Shown here: piece after piece, positions 16,224 to 25,265 of the stretch
Layout: every line of letters begins with the position of its first letter
How positions within the stretch are numbered: position 1 is the first letter of the stretch
Source of the DNA: Anaerolinea thermophila
GTDB taxonomy: Bacteria; Chloroflexota; Anaerolineae; Anaerolineales; Anaerolineaceae
Direction: 5' to 3'
Length of the DNA stretch: 64,000 nucleotides
Assembly: GCF_020723905.1 (NCBI RefSeq)
Contig: NZ_DYHZ01000006.1
Coordinates: 62,001-126,000 of the forward strand
Notes under the pieces: generated by a model
Seen by the model: the letters and a program-made list of their open reading frames with translations, nothing else
Databases searched by the model: none
Told to the model about the DNA's origin: nothing
Program-made: the position numbers and the translations under genes

Positions 16224-18459
16224 TTTGCCTCCACAACTCTTCCAGCGCCATCAAGGCACGCGCAGCATGGTACCGCCCTTTCCTGCCCGTGTTCCAGGTA
16301 ATCACCAGTTCCTGACGAGCCCGGGTAATACCAACGTAAAGAAGCCGTAATCGCTCTCTGGCATAATCCCGGCGGGCACGGAGGGTAGCAATTCCTTCGT
16401 GATACCATTCATACTCATCACGGGAGAAAAGAATGCGCAACTGTTCCAATAACTCCGCCGTTAAATTAAGGTGGTCACGGATAAACCAGTCTTCGGCAAT
16501 ATAGGTATCCTCCGGATCGCCGGCAGGAAAATCATAATTGTTCACTGACATCAGGTAAACCCGATCCCACTCCAATCCTTTGGCTTTATGCATGGTGGCA
16601 ACAACCACCTTGCCTTTGTAATCATCCGGGTTGAAGTTTAAGTCATCCTTGCTGAAGCCGGCAAAACGGCGCTCATTTTTCACAATTTTATCCAGTTCAT
16701 CCACATAATCCTTCAACTGCCAGCCCGGGTTCATCGATTTCAAAATATCCAGAGCCCCGGCAAGTTTATGGGCAACAGCCAGATCAGCCGGTGCGGTGAA
16801 CAGGTCCTGCGCAAGGGTTAGAATCAACTGGTCAATGGGCAATACCACTGCCATGCTCCATCGGCGAAGCAATTCCCGGAAATGACTGCATTCCTCAACC
16901 AGAGTGGGATCCGTACTGAGCAGTTTTTCATCGTCCAGAGGGTCTTCCCCGGGGAAAGGAAATACCCACTTTTCCAGCAGGGACTGGCGCTGAATCCATT
17001 TTGCCACTCGTTCAATCGTGGGTTTTTCATCCGCTGTGATGGCACGGGCGGATCTCCAGGTTTTGTACAACTCACTCAATTTTATAGCACTGGTTGGTGA
17101 AGCCAACCACTCCAATACCTTTTTCAACACCCTCGCGGCTGAGCGTGTCTGAGTGGTGGTTTTTAGCAAGGTATCTACCACCGGAATCTGGTATCTGTTG
17201 AGGAATTCAACAAAATCCATGGCTCTTTGATTGCGTGGTACAAGCACAGCCACCGTACGATTCTGATTGTTTTCATCTTCGAGCCATCTTTTGAGGGATT
17301 TCACAACTATCTCAAATTCTTGCTGGTCTTCTAACTCCTTCATGAAAAGTGTAATTCCTCGTGGAACATCCGGGGGATTGGGCTTGGGATCATCCGGCTG
17401 AGTAGGTTGAATCAGGGGTAGATCCAGACCATTTTTGAGGACATCTTCCTCATCCAGGGTTTGTGACCAGCAAATCAACAGATTCGCCAGGCGAATAATA
17501 TCAGGCGAAGAACGTCCTGACTCTGGCAATTCTCGTGGAATTACTCCCGGGAGTTTTCGGAAAGATTTCAGGAATTCCGGACTGGCAGTAGTAAAGGTTT
17601 CATAGATTGCCTGGTTAGGGTCGCCTACCCTGACCCAGTTTCCCGGGCTTCCCGCCAGTTTTTTGAGAATCTCTTCCTGTAAACGGCTGGAATCCTGGGC
17701 TTCATCCTCCAGAATATAGGGCCAGCGGTAACGCAGTTGCTCCAGAAAGACTTCATCTTGCTCAAGAATGGAATACGCCAGATAAATCAGGTCATCAAAA
17801 TCAACCGCTACACGATATTGAAGGGCTTTCTGGTATTCCGTATATAACTCGCAAGCCACCTCTGCCAGCGCTAACGGCATGGGCAACCTGTCCAGTTCGG
17901 TACGCAAACGCTGGGGGGTGATACCCTGGTCTTTACAATAACGAATGGCATTACGGGCTAAATTCGAAATCAGGCCAAAAACATGCTCCCGCATCACCTG
18001 TTCCACATCGCGAGGGCTTAAATCGGGCTTCAGATATCCCTCGACCCAGTCCATGTGACTACGAATCCAGAGGCGTGCAATTTCCATCAGGATCCGTTCC
18101 GATTCACCCTCATCGAGAATACGGTAATTTTCAGACAAACCCGCCAGCTCGGGGCATTCCCGGACAATGTCATTCGCCAGACCGTGAAGTGTGCGCACAG
18201 TGTAACCCATCCCGGGAATAGCCCCAGCCTCATGAATGAACGAGGCAATCCGGCTGGCAAAGTTATCTACAGCGGCATTCACCAGGGTAACTATCAGAAC
18301 TTCCTGATCATCATCCAAGCCGCCACTGAGGATCAGGTTTGCAGCCAGACGGGAAAGGGTAAAAGTTTTCCCCGCACCAGGCACGGCGGAAATCCCCATC
18401 CATCCCCCCTGATAATTCAGGATGGACTGTTGACTGAGGCGCAGACGAACTTCAGTCAC
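16204..18459 (-). CDS. UvrD/Rep-type superfamily 1 DNA helicase
   Basis: 751 aa from a GTG start. The track starts 20 codons upstream, but GGAGG sits 5 bases before this GTG, inside the end of the AddB-like gene (8-base overlap). All SF1A motifs are seen: motif I VPGAGKTFTLSRL, motif II ILEDEAQDSS, motif III GDPNQAIYETF, motif V VATMHKAKGLEWD, motif VI LRLLYVGITRARQEL. So it should be an active 3'-5' helicase. Unlike AddA it ends soon after motif VI and has no C-terminal nuclease domain; the separate nuclease downstream probably supplies it. Likely role: DNA end processing for recombination repair. Confidence 0.93.
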   Translation of the reverse strand: MTEVRLRLSQQSILNYQGGWMGISAVPGAGKTFTLSRLAANLILSGGLDDDQEVLIVTLVNAAVDNFASRIASFIHEAGAIPGMGYTVRTLHGLANDIVRECPELAGLSENYRILDEGESERILMEIARLWIRSHMDWVEGYLKPDLSPRDVEQVMREHVFGLISNLARNAIRYCKDQGITPQRLRTELDRLPMPLALAEVACELYTEYQKALQYRVAVDFDDLIYLAYSILEQDEVFLEQLRYRWPYILEDEAQDSSRLQEEILKKLAGSPGNWVRVGDPNQAIYETFTTASPEFLKSFRKLPGVIPRELPESGRSSPDIIRLANLLICWSQTLDEEDVLKNGLDLPLIQPTQPDDPKPNPPDVPRGITLFMKELEDQQEFEIVVKSLKRWLEDENNQNRTVAVLVPRNQRAMDFVEFLNRYQIPVVDTLLKTTTQTRSAARVLKKVLEWLASPTSAIKLSELYKTWRSARAITADEKPTIERVAKWIQRQSLLEKWVFPFPGEDPLDDEKLLSTDPTLVEECSHFRELLRRWSMAVVLPIDQLILTLAQDLFTAPADLAVAHKLAGALDILKSMNPGWQLKDYVDELDKIVKNERRFAGFSKDDLNFNPDDYKGKVVVATMHKAKGLEWDRVYLMSVNNYDFPAGDPEDTYIAEDWFIRDHLNLTAELLEQLRILFSRDEYEWYHEGIATLRARRDYARERLRLLYVGITRARQELVITWNTGRKGRYHAARALMALEELWRQNAQPTC

Positions 18460-20560
18460 GCCGACCTCCGTTAATGAGGACCCGGAAGAGCGCCTTGAGG
18501 AGTAATCCGCGCTGCTCAAAACCGGCTTCGTTTAAATCACTGTAAGCGATGAATACCTTTTTCCGGCAACGCCGCAACAACCCGAGCGAGATACGGTACA
18601 GGGAATTGCGATTGAGTTTGATTTCTTCTTCCGCAGTCCATTTTCTTGCAGGTTCCCAGCGCCGGCTCAACACAATCGGATGGGTTAAGGGCTGGAAAAT
18701 GCGTTCGTACCATGTTTTCGCCCCAATATCCAGCCAGAACTGATAGTCCACAATGTAATTGTTCATCAAAAAAGTATGAGCGGGTGCAATAAACACTGCG
18801 TTTTGCTCGGAGGGCTGCCAGTTCATCAAGTACAGGGCGGAGATTACACCCTCCTGAACCAGCAACAGGTATTCTTTGCCCAGAGGCATATCTCCGAGGC
18901 GATGCTGCACAGCCCGGCGGAACTTCTGGACGGATTCGATAAGATTAGCGGTCACCTGGGCAGCATCCAGGCGAGTGTGAAAGCCAAACCCGGGGCGTGA
19001 TAAAACCTCATCGAATAACCGGCTGAAGAAAAAGTCCAGTTCGTTTACCGGATGTTCTGCATATGCCTGCAACCACTCAAAAAGAATCTGATAGCGCTCT
19101 GCAATGCGATGGGTAATGCGTTCTCGCATGTCCATCTGGATTTTCTCTCCAAAGGGCTGTAAAGTCATGATGCCGTTTTGTCTCCGGTAACAGACTTCTA
19201 TCAGCAAGTGAGCGCGCGCCCAATCCAAATCTTCAATCGCCAGAAGAAGCGCTTTCTGCAAATCCTGCTTTTCCGGAAGCATCTCCCAGTGAGGATGGGC
19301 TAACCTGGCAAGAGTCAACAGACACTGTGCAGCAGGTTCGTCATTCAATGCCCGCGAGGGACGATGAGTCCGATAAGGAATTTGATGCCTTTCCAGCCTG
19401 TCAGCAAGCGAAAAACGCAGCGCATCAGATAAGATAGGCGCTAAAATGGCAATTTCTCCTGGTGGAACCCCCTGATTCACCAAAGTTACAACTTTTTCTA
19501 CTGTCCAGTCCAGCATTTGAGGGAAAAACCGCAGAGATTTTTCAGGCGGTTCGACCACTTCCCTGAAATTCGAGAAAGAAGCTCGGACTACCGGATGACG
19601 GGATTCTTTACGCTCTACCGAGTCCCTCATGTGAATTGCCAGATCACGCATCACCTGAGGAGCGGCAGAATATTGCTCAAAGCGGACATCCGTATCGCAA
19701 ACGGATGCCAGTCGCGCGGCGCTTTCCGGGTCCGCGCCCAGAAAAATGCGAAAACCGGCATCTGTATCCATAATCACCAGAGCAGAGTCTGCCTGAGGAA
19801 GCACTTCCAGCAGAAAATCATGTGCCAGAGGGATATCTTCCTCGACATTGTCCACAATCCAGTGGCGATATGAAGCCAGAAGGTATTCCCGACACAGAAG
19901 TGTCTTCCACAAATATCTGGAAAACACTTCAATTTGCAGTGAAAAATCCAGCAGGTTATGCTGAAGACAGTATTCTCGAAATTGATTAACGCAAACCTGA
20001 ACATCATCATAAACGTGCAATTGTTCAGGGGCACCACTCCAGGAAGATTTGAGGCGTTCTGCAATTTCTGTATGGGGAAAACCTGCCAGCGCAGCCTTAT
20101 TGAGATTATCCAAAATCTGGCTGTACAAACGCGCCCGCTCTACTTTCACTGTCTGGAAAAAGCCCTGATCCAGAAGCGGACGAACCAGAGAAGCCATAAA
20201 ATATTGAGCGTTTTCAAGCGTCAAGAATGTAGGTGATTGCTCTGGATGAGCAAAACCGGCATCCCTGGCGATCAGGGGCCAGAACAAGCCCACCATCCGT
20301 TGAGCCAGCCCGCTGAATGTGGAAACGGTGACCTCACTGCCATTCCCCTGAAATTGGTGCAAAGCCCGATAATAGGGAATACCCAGTGTCCGCTGGGGAA
20401 CCATGATCATGATGGTATGTCCAGGCACACCCGATTGCAATAAGGCATTCAATCGTTCTATCGCTGCAGTGGTTTTCCCACTGCCTGCAGGTCCCTCAAT
20501 GAAAGCACGGCAAAGAGGTAAATTAACAACGCGGGTTTGTTCAGAAGTAAGCGAAATCAT
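18452..20560 (-). CDS. AddB-like helicase-fold ATPase lacking a nuclease domain
   Basis: 702 aa. Walker A is intact (EGPAGSGKTTAAIERL), but the position of the helicase DExxD box reads VDNVEEDIP and the canonical motif V and VI signatures of active UvrD proteins are not obvious. This fits AddB, whose helicase domains are degenerate apart from Walker A and serve for Chi recognition. AddB normally runs to about 1,150 aa and ends in an Fe-S nuclease; here the protein stops at 702 and the nuclease is encoded two genes later. Starts with an ATGA overlap on the YbjN-like gene, ends overlapping the UvrD gene. Confidence 0.75.
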   Translation of the reverse strand: MISLTSEQTRVVNLPLCRAFIEGPAGSGKTTAAIERLNALLQSGVPGHTIMIMVPQRTLGIPYYRALHQFQGNGSEVTVSTFSGLAQRMVGLFWPLIARDAGFAHPEQSPTFLTLENAQYFMASLVRPLLDQGFFQTVKVERARLYSQILDNLNKAALAGFPHTEIAERLKSSWSGAPEQLHVYDDVQVCVNQFREYCLQHNLLDFSLQIEVFSRYLWKTLLCREYLLASYRHWIVDNVEEDIPLAHDFLLEVLPQADSALVIMDTDAGFRIFLGADPESAARLASVCDTDVRFEQYSAAPQVMRDLAIHMRDSVERKESRHPVVRASFSNFREVVEPPEKSLRFFPQMLDWTVEKVVTLVNQGVPPGEIAILAPILSDALRFSLADRLERHQIPYRTHRPSRALNDEPAAQCLLTLARLAHPHWEMLPEKQDLQKALLLAIEDLDWARAHLLIEVCYRRQNGIMTLQPFGEKIQMDMRERITHRIAERYQILFEWLQAYAEHPVNELDFFFSRLFDEVLSRPGFGFHTRLDAAQVTANLIESVQKFRRAVQHRLGDMPLGKEYLLLVQEGVISALYLMNWQPSEQNAVFIAPAHTFLMNNYIVDYQFWLDIGAKTWYERIFQPLTHPIVLSRRWEPARKWTAEEEIKLNRNSLYRISLGLLRRCRKKVFIAYSDLNEAGFEQRGLLLKALFRVLINGGRRD

Positions 20561-21084
20561 AACTCGGGTTTACCGGCAGGACGCTCAATTTCTTCAATGG
20601 CTTCAAATGGCGTCACCCCACCAAAACTGACTCTTAGAATGCCTAAAAGGTAGCGATCCATGGTGCGCACGGCGGGGTAAATGGCGTTGCGAATATAGCC
20701 AGCCGTAAGTTCTTCTTCCATGAAATTCAAACTGCTTTTATAGCGTACCTCTCCATCGGCAAAATCCATTTCAAAGTTTCCAATACGCATTCCGTAATTT
20801 GCGCGGGTAATAAATTCTGCGACAGAGGGTCTTACCGCTTCTGGAACCCGAACTGGAGCAACGGCATAAAACAGTAATTCTTCCACATCCGGGACAATGG
20901 TGATAAAACAGCGCAAATCTCCATTTTCTCCCGTGTAGCCCATGGTGAAGGAGAATTTTCCTTCAATCCGACGAGGATGCCAGCCATCTTCCTCTAGAAA
21001 ATCCTGTAGCGTTTCGAAGGCTCTCAGCACATTGGGCGAAATGGGATTCTCTTCGGATGACTCTCCTGACCCTTGATAAGACAC
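20557..21084 (-). CDS. YbjN-domain protein
   Basis: 175 aa from the GTG preceded by GGAGGGAAT; the tracked TTG start six codons earlier lies on that Shine-Dalgarno. Residues about 20-160 match the YbjN/DUF1790 pattern: amphipathic helix FETLQDFLEEDGW, strands with FSFTMGYTGENGDLRCFI, helix RPSVAEFITRANYGM, strand GNFEMDFADGEVRYKSSL. The fold resembles type III secretion chaperones and is often found in stress-related or regulatory settings; the function is unknown. It overlaps the AddB-like gene by 4 bases, so it is part of the repair operon and might be a small partner of that complex. Confidence 0.8.
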   Translation of the reverse strand: MSYQGSGESSEENPISPNVLRAFETLQDFLEEDGWHPRRIEGKFSFTMGYTGENGDLRCFITIVPDVEELLFYAVAPVRVPEAVRPSVAEFITRANYGMRIGNFEMDFADGEVRYKSSLNFMEEELTAGYIRNAIYPAVRTMDRYLLGILRVSFGGVTPFEAIEEIERPAGKPEL

Positions 21085-21108
21085 ATTCCCTCCTTCAGGC
21101 AATCTGCT

Positions 21109-22380
21109 CTAGTTTTGGGTGATGTACTGGATGGCGTACTCTGCATCCGCATACCCCGGGTGCTCTCCCAGGGCTTTTAAGAACATTTTATAGGCTTCTT
21201 CCCGTTTTCCCAAGCGATACAGCCCCCAACCTCGCCATAACATGGCTTCTTCCGAATTAGGAGTAATTTTCAAAGCATATTCGGTCAAAGTCATTAATTC
21301 GTCCAGACGAAAGTCGTGAAAATAAGCCATAAATGGACCAAACTGATAACGCAACATGCGTTGGGGCAAACCAATTTTGCGTGCCTGATCATATGCCTGA
21401 GCGGCTTCATGGTACCGGTCAAAGTAAACCAGATTCGTCCCTAGATTGAACCAGGCAAACGCATTGGATGGATCCTGACGGGTTTCACGCTCTGCCTGTT
21501 TCAGCGCGTTCATCCGGTTTTTATCCAGATCCCAATCCTCACCCAAAATTTCTTTGACCGTTTCCTCCTGCTCAGGATAATACAGCACAATATAGACGCG
21601 ATTAAAGGCTTGCCAGTTTTTATCCAGATCAGCGTACGCAACTTTTATATTAGGGCTGACAAAAGAATCTTGCGCAATAAAAATTTGTTGTTGATCATCA
21701 TAACCCGTCAATAACAGGTAATGTCCAGCCCAGCGATCATCATTGGGCCAGTAACTCTCCTCCATCATGAAGGTCTCTTCTATCATCACGGGAATGCCCG
21801 CAGCAATGAACTGGCGGAGACGATCAATACTCCCTCCTACACGGTATTGAAGCCGTAACCAGCCTACATTGTGAAGGGTATAAAGAGCCAGTTCCTCCAC
21901 ATTCACATTGCGGTCATCCCGCATGGGTTTCACTTCGCTGGCAATGTCTGCCTGAGTCCCTTTCCAACCAAAGAACTTCAAAGCCATTGCCAGAGTAGCA
22001 GGACCACAATTGTTAATATCCTGCTTCTCATATTCAGGCTCTGGCAAGAGAACCTGTGGAGGAATCGGTGTTGGGGTCGGGGTGATGGTTGGAGATGGCG
22101 TAAGAGAAACCGTTGAAGGAGTTACGAATGCCTGAGACCCCATAGAGGGTGTGGAAGTCCATTGAGGGGTAGCAGTCGGATTCGAAGCAGCCTGGACAAT
22201 CCGAGGAGTGGGAAGAGGTTTGACCGGATTAATGACCCCCCGCACATAGGCACGGGCAAAATCAAAACGCCAGCCATAACGTACACGAACTCCTGGCAAA
22301 TTCCATACAACAACCCCAAGGATGATCACACCAATAAAGATGGATAACCCAATAAAAAGGCTTCTCTGTTTAATGCTCAT
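21109..22380 (-). CDS. Anchored C39-like cysteine peptidase with TPR repeats
   Basis: 423 aa from the ATG at 22380, 7 bases after an extended -10; the tracked start 23 codons upstream lies before the promoter. N-terminal anchor helix (8-32), a Pro/Thr/Ser linker (about 70-120), then a C39-like papain-fold domain with Cys in INNCGPATLAMAL, His in GHYLLLTGYDD and a following Asp in IAQDSF. The last 150 residues hold TPR units (NAFAWFNLGTNLVYFDRY; SEEAMLWRGWGLYRLGKREEA). No ABC transporter is linked, so it is not a bacteriocin exporter. It is the first gene of the minus-strand operon and probably works outside the membrane. Confidence 0.85.
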   Translation of the reverse strand: MSIKQRSLFIGLSIFIGVIILGVVVWNLPGVRVRYGWRFDFARAYVRGVINPVKPLPTPRIVQAASNPTATPQWTSTPSMGSQAFVTPSTVSLTPSPTITPTPTPIPPQVLLPEPEYEKQDINNCGPATLAMALKFFGWKGTQADIASEVKPMRDDRNVNVEELALYTLHNVGWLRLQYRVGGSIDRLRQFIAAGIPVMIEETFMMEESYWPNDDRWAGHYLLLTGYDDQQQIFIAQDSFVSPNIKVAYADLDKNWQAFNRVYIVLYYPEQEETVKEILGEDWDLDKNRMNALKQAERETRQDPSNAFAWFNLGTNLVYFDRYHEAAQAYDQARKIGLPQRMLRYQFGPFMAYFHDFRLDELMTLTEYALKITPNSEEAMLWRGWGLYRLGKREEAYKMFLKALGEHPGYADAEYAIQYITQN

Positions 22381-22387
22381 GGGGCAA

Positions 22388-22396
22388 ATTGTACCA
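22388..22396 (-). promoter_or_regulatory. Extended -10 of the C39-like gene, leaderless arrangement
   Basis: On the minus strand TGGTACAAT (TGn-TACAAT) ends 7 bases before the ATG at 22380. The predicted -35 zones of this promoter and of the divergent moaA promoter overlap near 22409-22416, so the two may compete. Confidence 0.65.
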
Positions 22397-22428
22397 GACT
22401 TCTCCTTATAGGTTTTCAAACCTTTTCG

Positions 22429-22437
22429 TGATAAAAT
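22429..22437 (+). promoter_or_regulatory. Extended -10 of moaA, very short leader
   Basis: TGATAAAAT (TGn-TAAAAT) ends 12 bases before the moaA ATG, leaving a leader of about 5-6 bases with no room for a Shine-Dalgarno. Confidence 0.55.
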
Positions 22438-22449
22438 GCTGTCAGACAT

Positions 22450-23436
22450 ATGCTCACCGATCCCCTTGGCAGAACCATCAGGTACCTGCGTATTTCGGTT
22501 ACAGACCGATGCAATCTGCGTTGTGTGTACTGTATGCCTCCTCAGGGCATTCCGCTGTCATCACATGACACTATCATGCGCTATGAGGAAATCCTTGAAG
22601 TCGTCAAAGTTGCCGCTGAGCAAGGCATCACTGCTATCCGTCTTACAGGCGGAGAACCACTGGCACGAATGGGAATCACCGAACTGGTTCGGATGATCGC
22701 CAGTGTTCCCGGCATTCACGATATCAGCATGACCACCAATGGACTCCTGCTGGAACGATTTGCTCAAGAACTCAAAGAAGCCGGTTTAAAGCGTATTAAT
22801 ATCAGTCTGGATACCTTAAAACCGGATCGATTCAGCCGCATCACCCGCGGGGGCTCATTTGAGCAGGTCTGGCGAGGAATTTTAGCCGCTGAAAAGGCCG
22901 GGCTAAACCCCATCAAATTAAATACCGTCGTCATGCGCGGGGTAAACGATGACGAACTGAGTGATCTTGCCAGCCTGACACTGGAACATCCATGGCATGT
23001 GCGTTTCATTGAGATGATGCCTGTAAACAACCAGGAAGCATGGGATGATGGCTTCCCACCCATCAATCAGATTTTTGTTGCCCTGTCGGAAATTAAACAA
23101 CGGCTTGCTGTGCTGAACCTAAAACCTGTTCAGGAGAAATCGGGCAATGGCCCGGCACGGGTATTTTCCATTGAAGGGGGGCAGGGCAAAATTGGTTTCA
23201 TCTCCCCCATCAGTGAGCATTTTTGCGGAGAATGCAACCGGCTACGCCTGACCGCCGATGGCAACCTGCGTCCATGTCTGCTGAGCGATTTGGAGATACC
23301 CCTGTTGCCCGCTCTGCGGAAAGGAGAAGACATTCTCCCTTTGCTTCAGCAAGCGGTTCAATTAAAACCCGAGGGACACACTCTCCAACAAAATCAACGT
23401 ACTTTTACCCGCTGTATGATACAGATTGGCGGATAA
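22450..23436 (+). CDS. moaA: GTP 3',8-cyclase MoaA
   Basis: 328 aa, the usual size. Radical-SAM enzyme for the first step of molybdenum cofactor synthesis, converting GTP to 3',8-cyclo-GTP. The N-terminal cluster motif CNLRCVYC binds the SAM cluster, the C-terminal CGECNRLRLTADGNLRPC (CX2CX13C) binds the second 4Fe-4S cluster that holds GTP, and the protein ends in the GG tail needed for activity. SAM-binding stretches TGGEPL and TNG are present. No moaC or moeA is adjacent. It is divergent from the C39-like gene, with a very short leader, and ends before a bidirectional terminator. Confidence 0.97.
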   Translation: MLTDPLGRTIRYLRISVTDRCNLRCVYCMPPQGIPLSSHDTIMRYEEILEVVKVAAEQGITAIRLTGGEPLARMGITELVRMIASVPGIHDISMTTNGLLLERFAQELKEAGLKRINISLDTLKPDRFSRITRGGSFEQVWRGILAAEKAGLNPIKLNTVVMRGVNDDELSDLASLTLEHPWHVRFIEMMPVNNQEAWDDGFPPINQIFVALSEIKQRLAVLNLKPVQEKSGNGPARVFSIEGGQGKIGFISPISEHFCGECNRLRLTADGNLRPCLLSDLEIPLLPALRKGEDILPLLQQAVQLKPEGHTLQQNQRTFTRCMIQIGG

Positions 23437-23467
23437 AGCGCTAATCAGAGTTTCCCGTGCAAAAATA

Positions 23468-23487
23468 AACCGCTCTTTCGAGCGGTT
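23468..23487. terminator. Bidirectional terminator between moaA and upp
   Basis: AACCGCTC-TTTC-GAGCGGTT is a perfect 8-bp stem. On the plus strand it is followed by ATTTTTA, on the minus strand by TATTTTTG, so it can end both convergent transcripts. Confidence 0.88.
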
Positions 23488-23491
23488 ATTT

Positions 23492-24115
23492 TTATCCAGT
23501 GCCAAACTGGCGATCGCCTGCGTCCCCTAATCCAGGGACGATATACCCTTTTTCGTTCAAATGATCATCAATTGCCGCAAGGTGAATGGGAACATCAGGG
23601 TGATGTTTCTCCATCAAAGCAATTCCTTCAGGAGCGCCTATCAAGCCAACAAATTTGATTTTCTTCACCCCCCAGGTTTTCAAAATATCTGCAGTTGCCA
23701 CTGCCGATCCACCGGTTGCCAGCATGGGATCCAGAATCAGGCATACCTGAACGCGGGGCTCCACGGGGAGTTTGTTGTAGTACTGGACAGGTTTCAACGT
23801 CTTCTCATCCCGATACACTCCAATATGCCAGACTTCTGAAGAAGGCATGAGTTCCCAAACGCCTTCTACCATACCCAGTCCCGCCCTCAGAATAGGCACC
23901 AGCCCAATTTTTTCTTTGAGTTCACGACAATGGGCAATCGCCAGAGGCGTCTGAACGTCTACCGGCATCGTTGCCAGATCACTGGTTGCTTCATAAGTTA
24001 AGAGTGCTGCCAGTTCCCGGACCAGTTGGCGAAACTTTTTGGGTTCAGTATTGACATTTCTCAGAATGGAAAGTTTGTGCTGGACCAGAGGATGGTTGGA
24101 GATAATTACGGTCAT
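23492..24115 (-). CDS. upp: Uracil phosphoribosyltransferase
   Basis: 207 aa. Makes UMP from uracil and PRPP. The substrate motif [13 protein letters not shown], the PRPP-binding loop [16 protein letters not shown] and the uracil-binding end [13 protein letters not shown] are all intact. The track starts at a GTG two codons earlier, but the ATG at 24115 has GGGAGG at good spacing. It sits divergent from ruvB with a TATAAT box on its own side and ends at the shared terminator. Together with udk at 10 kb it gives the cell uracil and uridine salvage. Confidence 0.96.
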   Translation of the reverse strand: MTVIISNHPLVQHKLSILRNVNTEPKKFRQLVRELAALLTYEATSDLATMPVDVQTPLAIAHCRELKEKIGLVPILRAGLGMVEGVWELMPSSEVWHIGVYRDEKTLKPVQYYNKLPVEPRVQVCLILDPMLATGGSAVATADILKTWGVKKIKFVGLIGAPEGIALMEKHHPDVPIHLAAIDDHLNEKGYIVPGLGDAGDRQFGTG

Positions 24116-24138
24116 TTCCACCTCCCGGAATTTTTCCC

Positions 24139-24144
24139 ATTATA
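24139..24144 (-). promoter_or_regulatory. -10 box of upp
   Basis: TATAAT on the minus strand, 23 bases before the ATG; no convincing -35. The leader of about 16 bases contains the Shine-Dalgarno. Confidence 0.5.
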
Positions 24145-24220
24145 ACGTGAATTGGCAATGACAGGAAAAAGTTATTCATTTCCAGAGAGAAAGAGATGCC
24201 GAGATACCATTTGTAAGGAT

Positions 24221-24229
24221 TGGTATAAT
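24221..24229 (+). promoter_or_regulatory. Extended -10 of ruvB, leaderless arrangement
   Basis: TGGTATAAT, a perfect TGn-TATAAT, ends 7 bases before the ruvB ATG, so the start point falls on or next to the A of the start codon. Confidence 0.78.
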
Positions 24230-24236
24230 AGAACCC

Positions 24237-25265
24237 ATGAGCGATACCAGCCAGCGATTTATTTCTCCCAATCCCATGCCAGATGAACCGGTAGATCCAG
24301 CCTTAAGACCGGTCAGGCTGCAGGATTTCATTGGACAAGACCAGATTCGGGAAAACCTTTCCATCCTCATCACCGCCGCCCGTCAAAGGAATGAACCGCT
24401 GGAGCATGTGCTTTTTTACGGTCCTCCCGGTTTGGGGAAAACCACCCTCGCCCACGTTCTCGCTAATGAGATGGGGGTGAACATTAAAATCACGGCTGGG
24501 CCCGCCATTGAAAAAGCGGGAGATTTAGCCGCCATTTTAACCAACCTGAAAGGGGGTGACATTTTATTTATTGACGAGATTCATCGCCTTGGAAAAGCCA
24601 TTGAAGAGGTGCTTTATCCGGCAATGGAAGACTTTGCGCTGGACATCATGATTGGAAAAGGCCCTGCCGCTCGTTCCATCCGGTTGAAACTGCCACGGTT
24701 TACGGTGATTGGTGCGACAACCCGACTTGCTCTCATCTCCGCACCACTGCGAGCCCGATTTGGAGCCGTGTATCGGCTGGATTACTACGATGTGAATGCC
24801 ATTGAAGCCATCCTTCAGCGGGCAGCCGGACGATTACAAATGAGCGTGGAGCCAGAGGGGTTTCGCGAAATTGCCCGCCGTGCTCGCGGCACTCCGCGAG
24901 TAGCCCTGAGATTGCTGCGCCGGGTCCGCGATTTTGCTCAGGTGCGCCATCAGGGTCTGGTTACCCAAGCCATTGCCGCTGAAGCATTGAACCTTTTAAA
25001 CGTCGATCCACTGGGGTTGGATGATGTGGATCGGCGGGTTCTTTCCACCATTATCCTGAAGTACAACGGCGGTCCTGTTGGATTAAATACCATTGCCGCT
25101 TCTATTGGCGAGGAACCTGATACCATTATGGATGTGGTAGAGCCGTATCTTTTACAGTTAGGGTTCCTGGACCGTACTCCTCAGGGCAGAGTAGCCACAC
25201 AACGCGCCTATGAGCACCTTTCAATTCCTTATTCTCAATCCCCCAATCAACCGGAGTTATTTTGA
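24237..25265 (+). CDS. ruvB: Holliday junction branch migration helicase RuvB
   Basis: 342 aa, normal length. The AAA+ motor of the RuvAB complex. Walker [21 protein letters not shown], Walker [21 protein letters not shown], sensor 1 [20 protein letters not shown] with the arginine finger region, and the C-terminal winged-helix DNA-binding domain ([19 protein letters not shown]). No Shine-Dalgarno; the promoter geometry suggests a leaderless mRNA. It heads an operon ruvB-queA-udg-thrC-mvaD. ruvB-queA is a common bacterial linkage, here joined by a 3-base TTGA overlap. Confidence 0.98.
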   Translation: MSDTSQRFISPNPMPDEPVDPALRPVRLQDFIGQDQIRENLSILITAARQRNEPLEHVLFYGPPGLGKTTLAHVLANEMGVNIKITAGPAIEKAGDLAAILTNLKGGDILFIDEIHRLGKAIEEVLYPAMEDFALDIMIGKGPAARSIRLKLPRFTVIGATTRLALISAPLRARFGAVYRLDYYDVNAIEAILQRAAGRLQMSVEPEGFREIARRARGTPRVALRLLRRVRDFAQVRHQGLVTQAIAAEALNLLNVDPLGLDDVDRRVLSTIILKYNGGPVGLNTIAASIGEEPDTIMDVVEPYLLQLGFLDRTPQGRVATQRAYEHLSIPYSQSPNQPELF

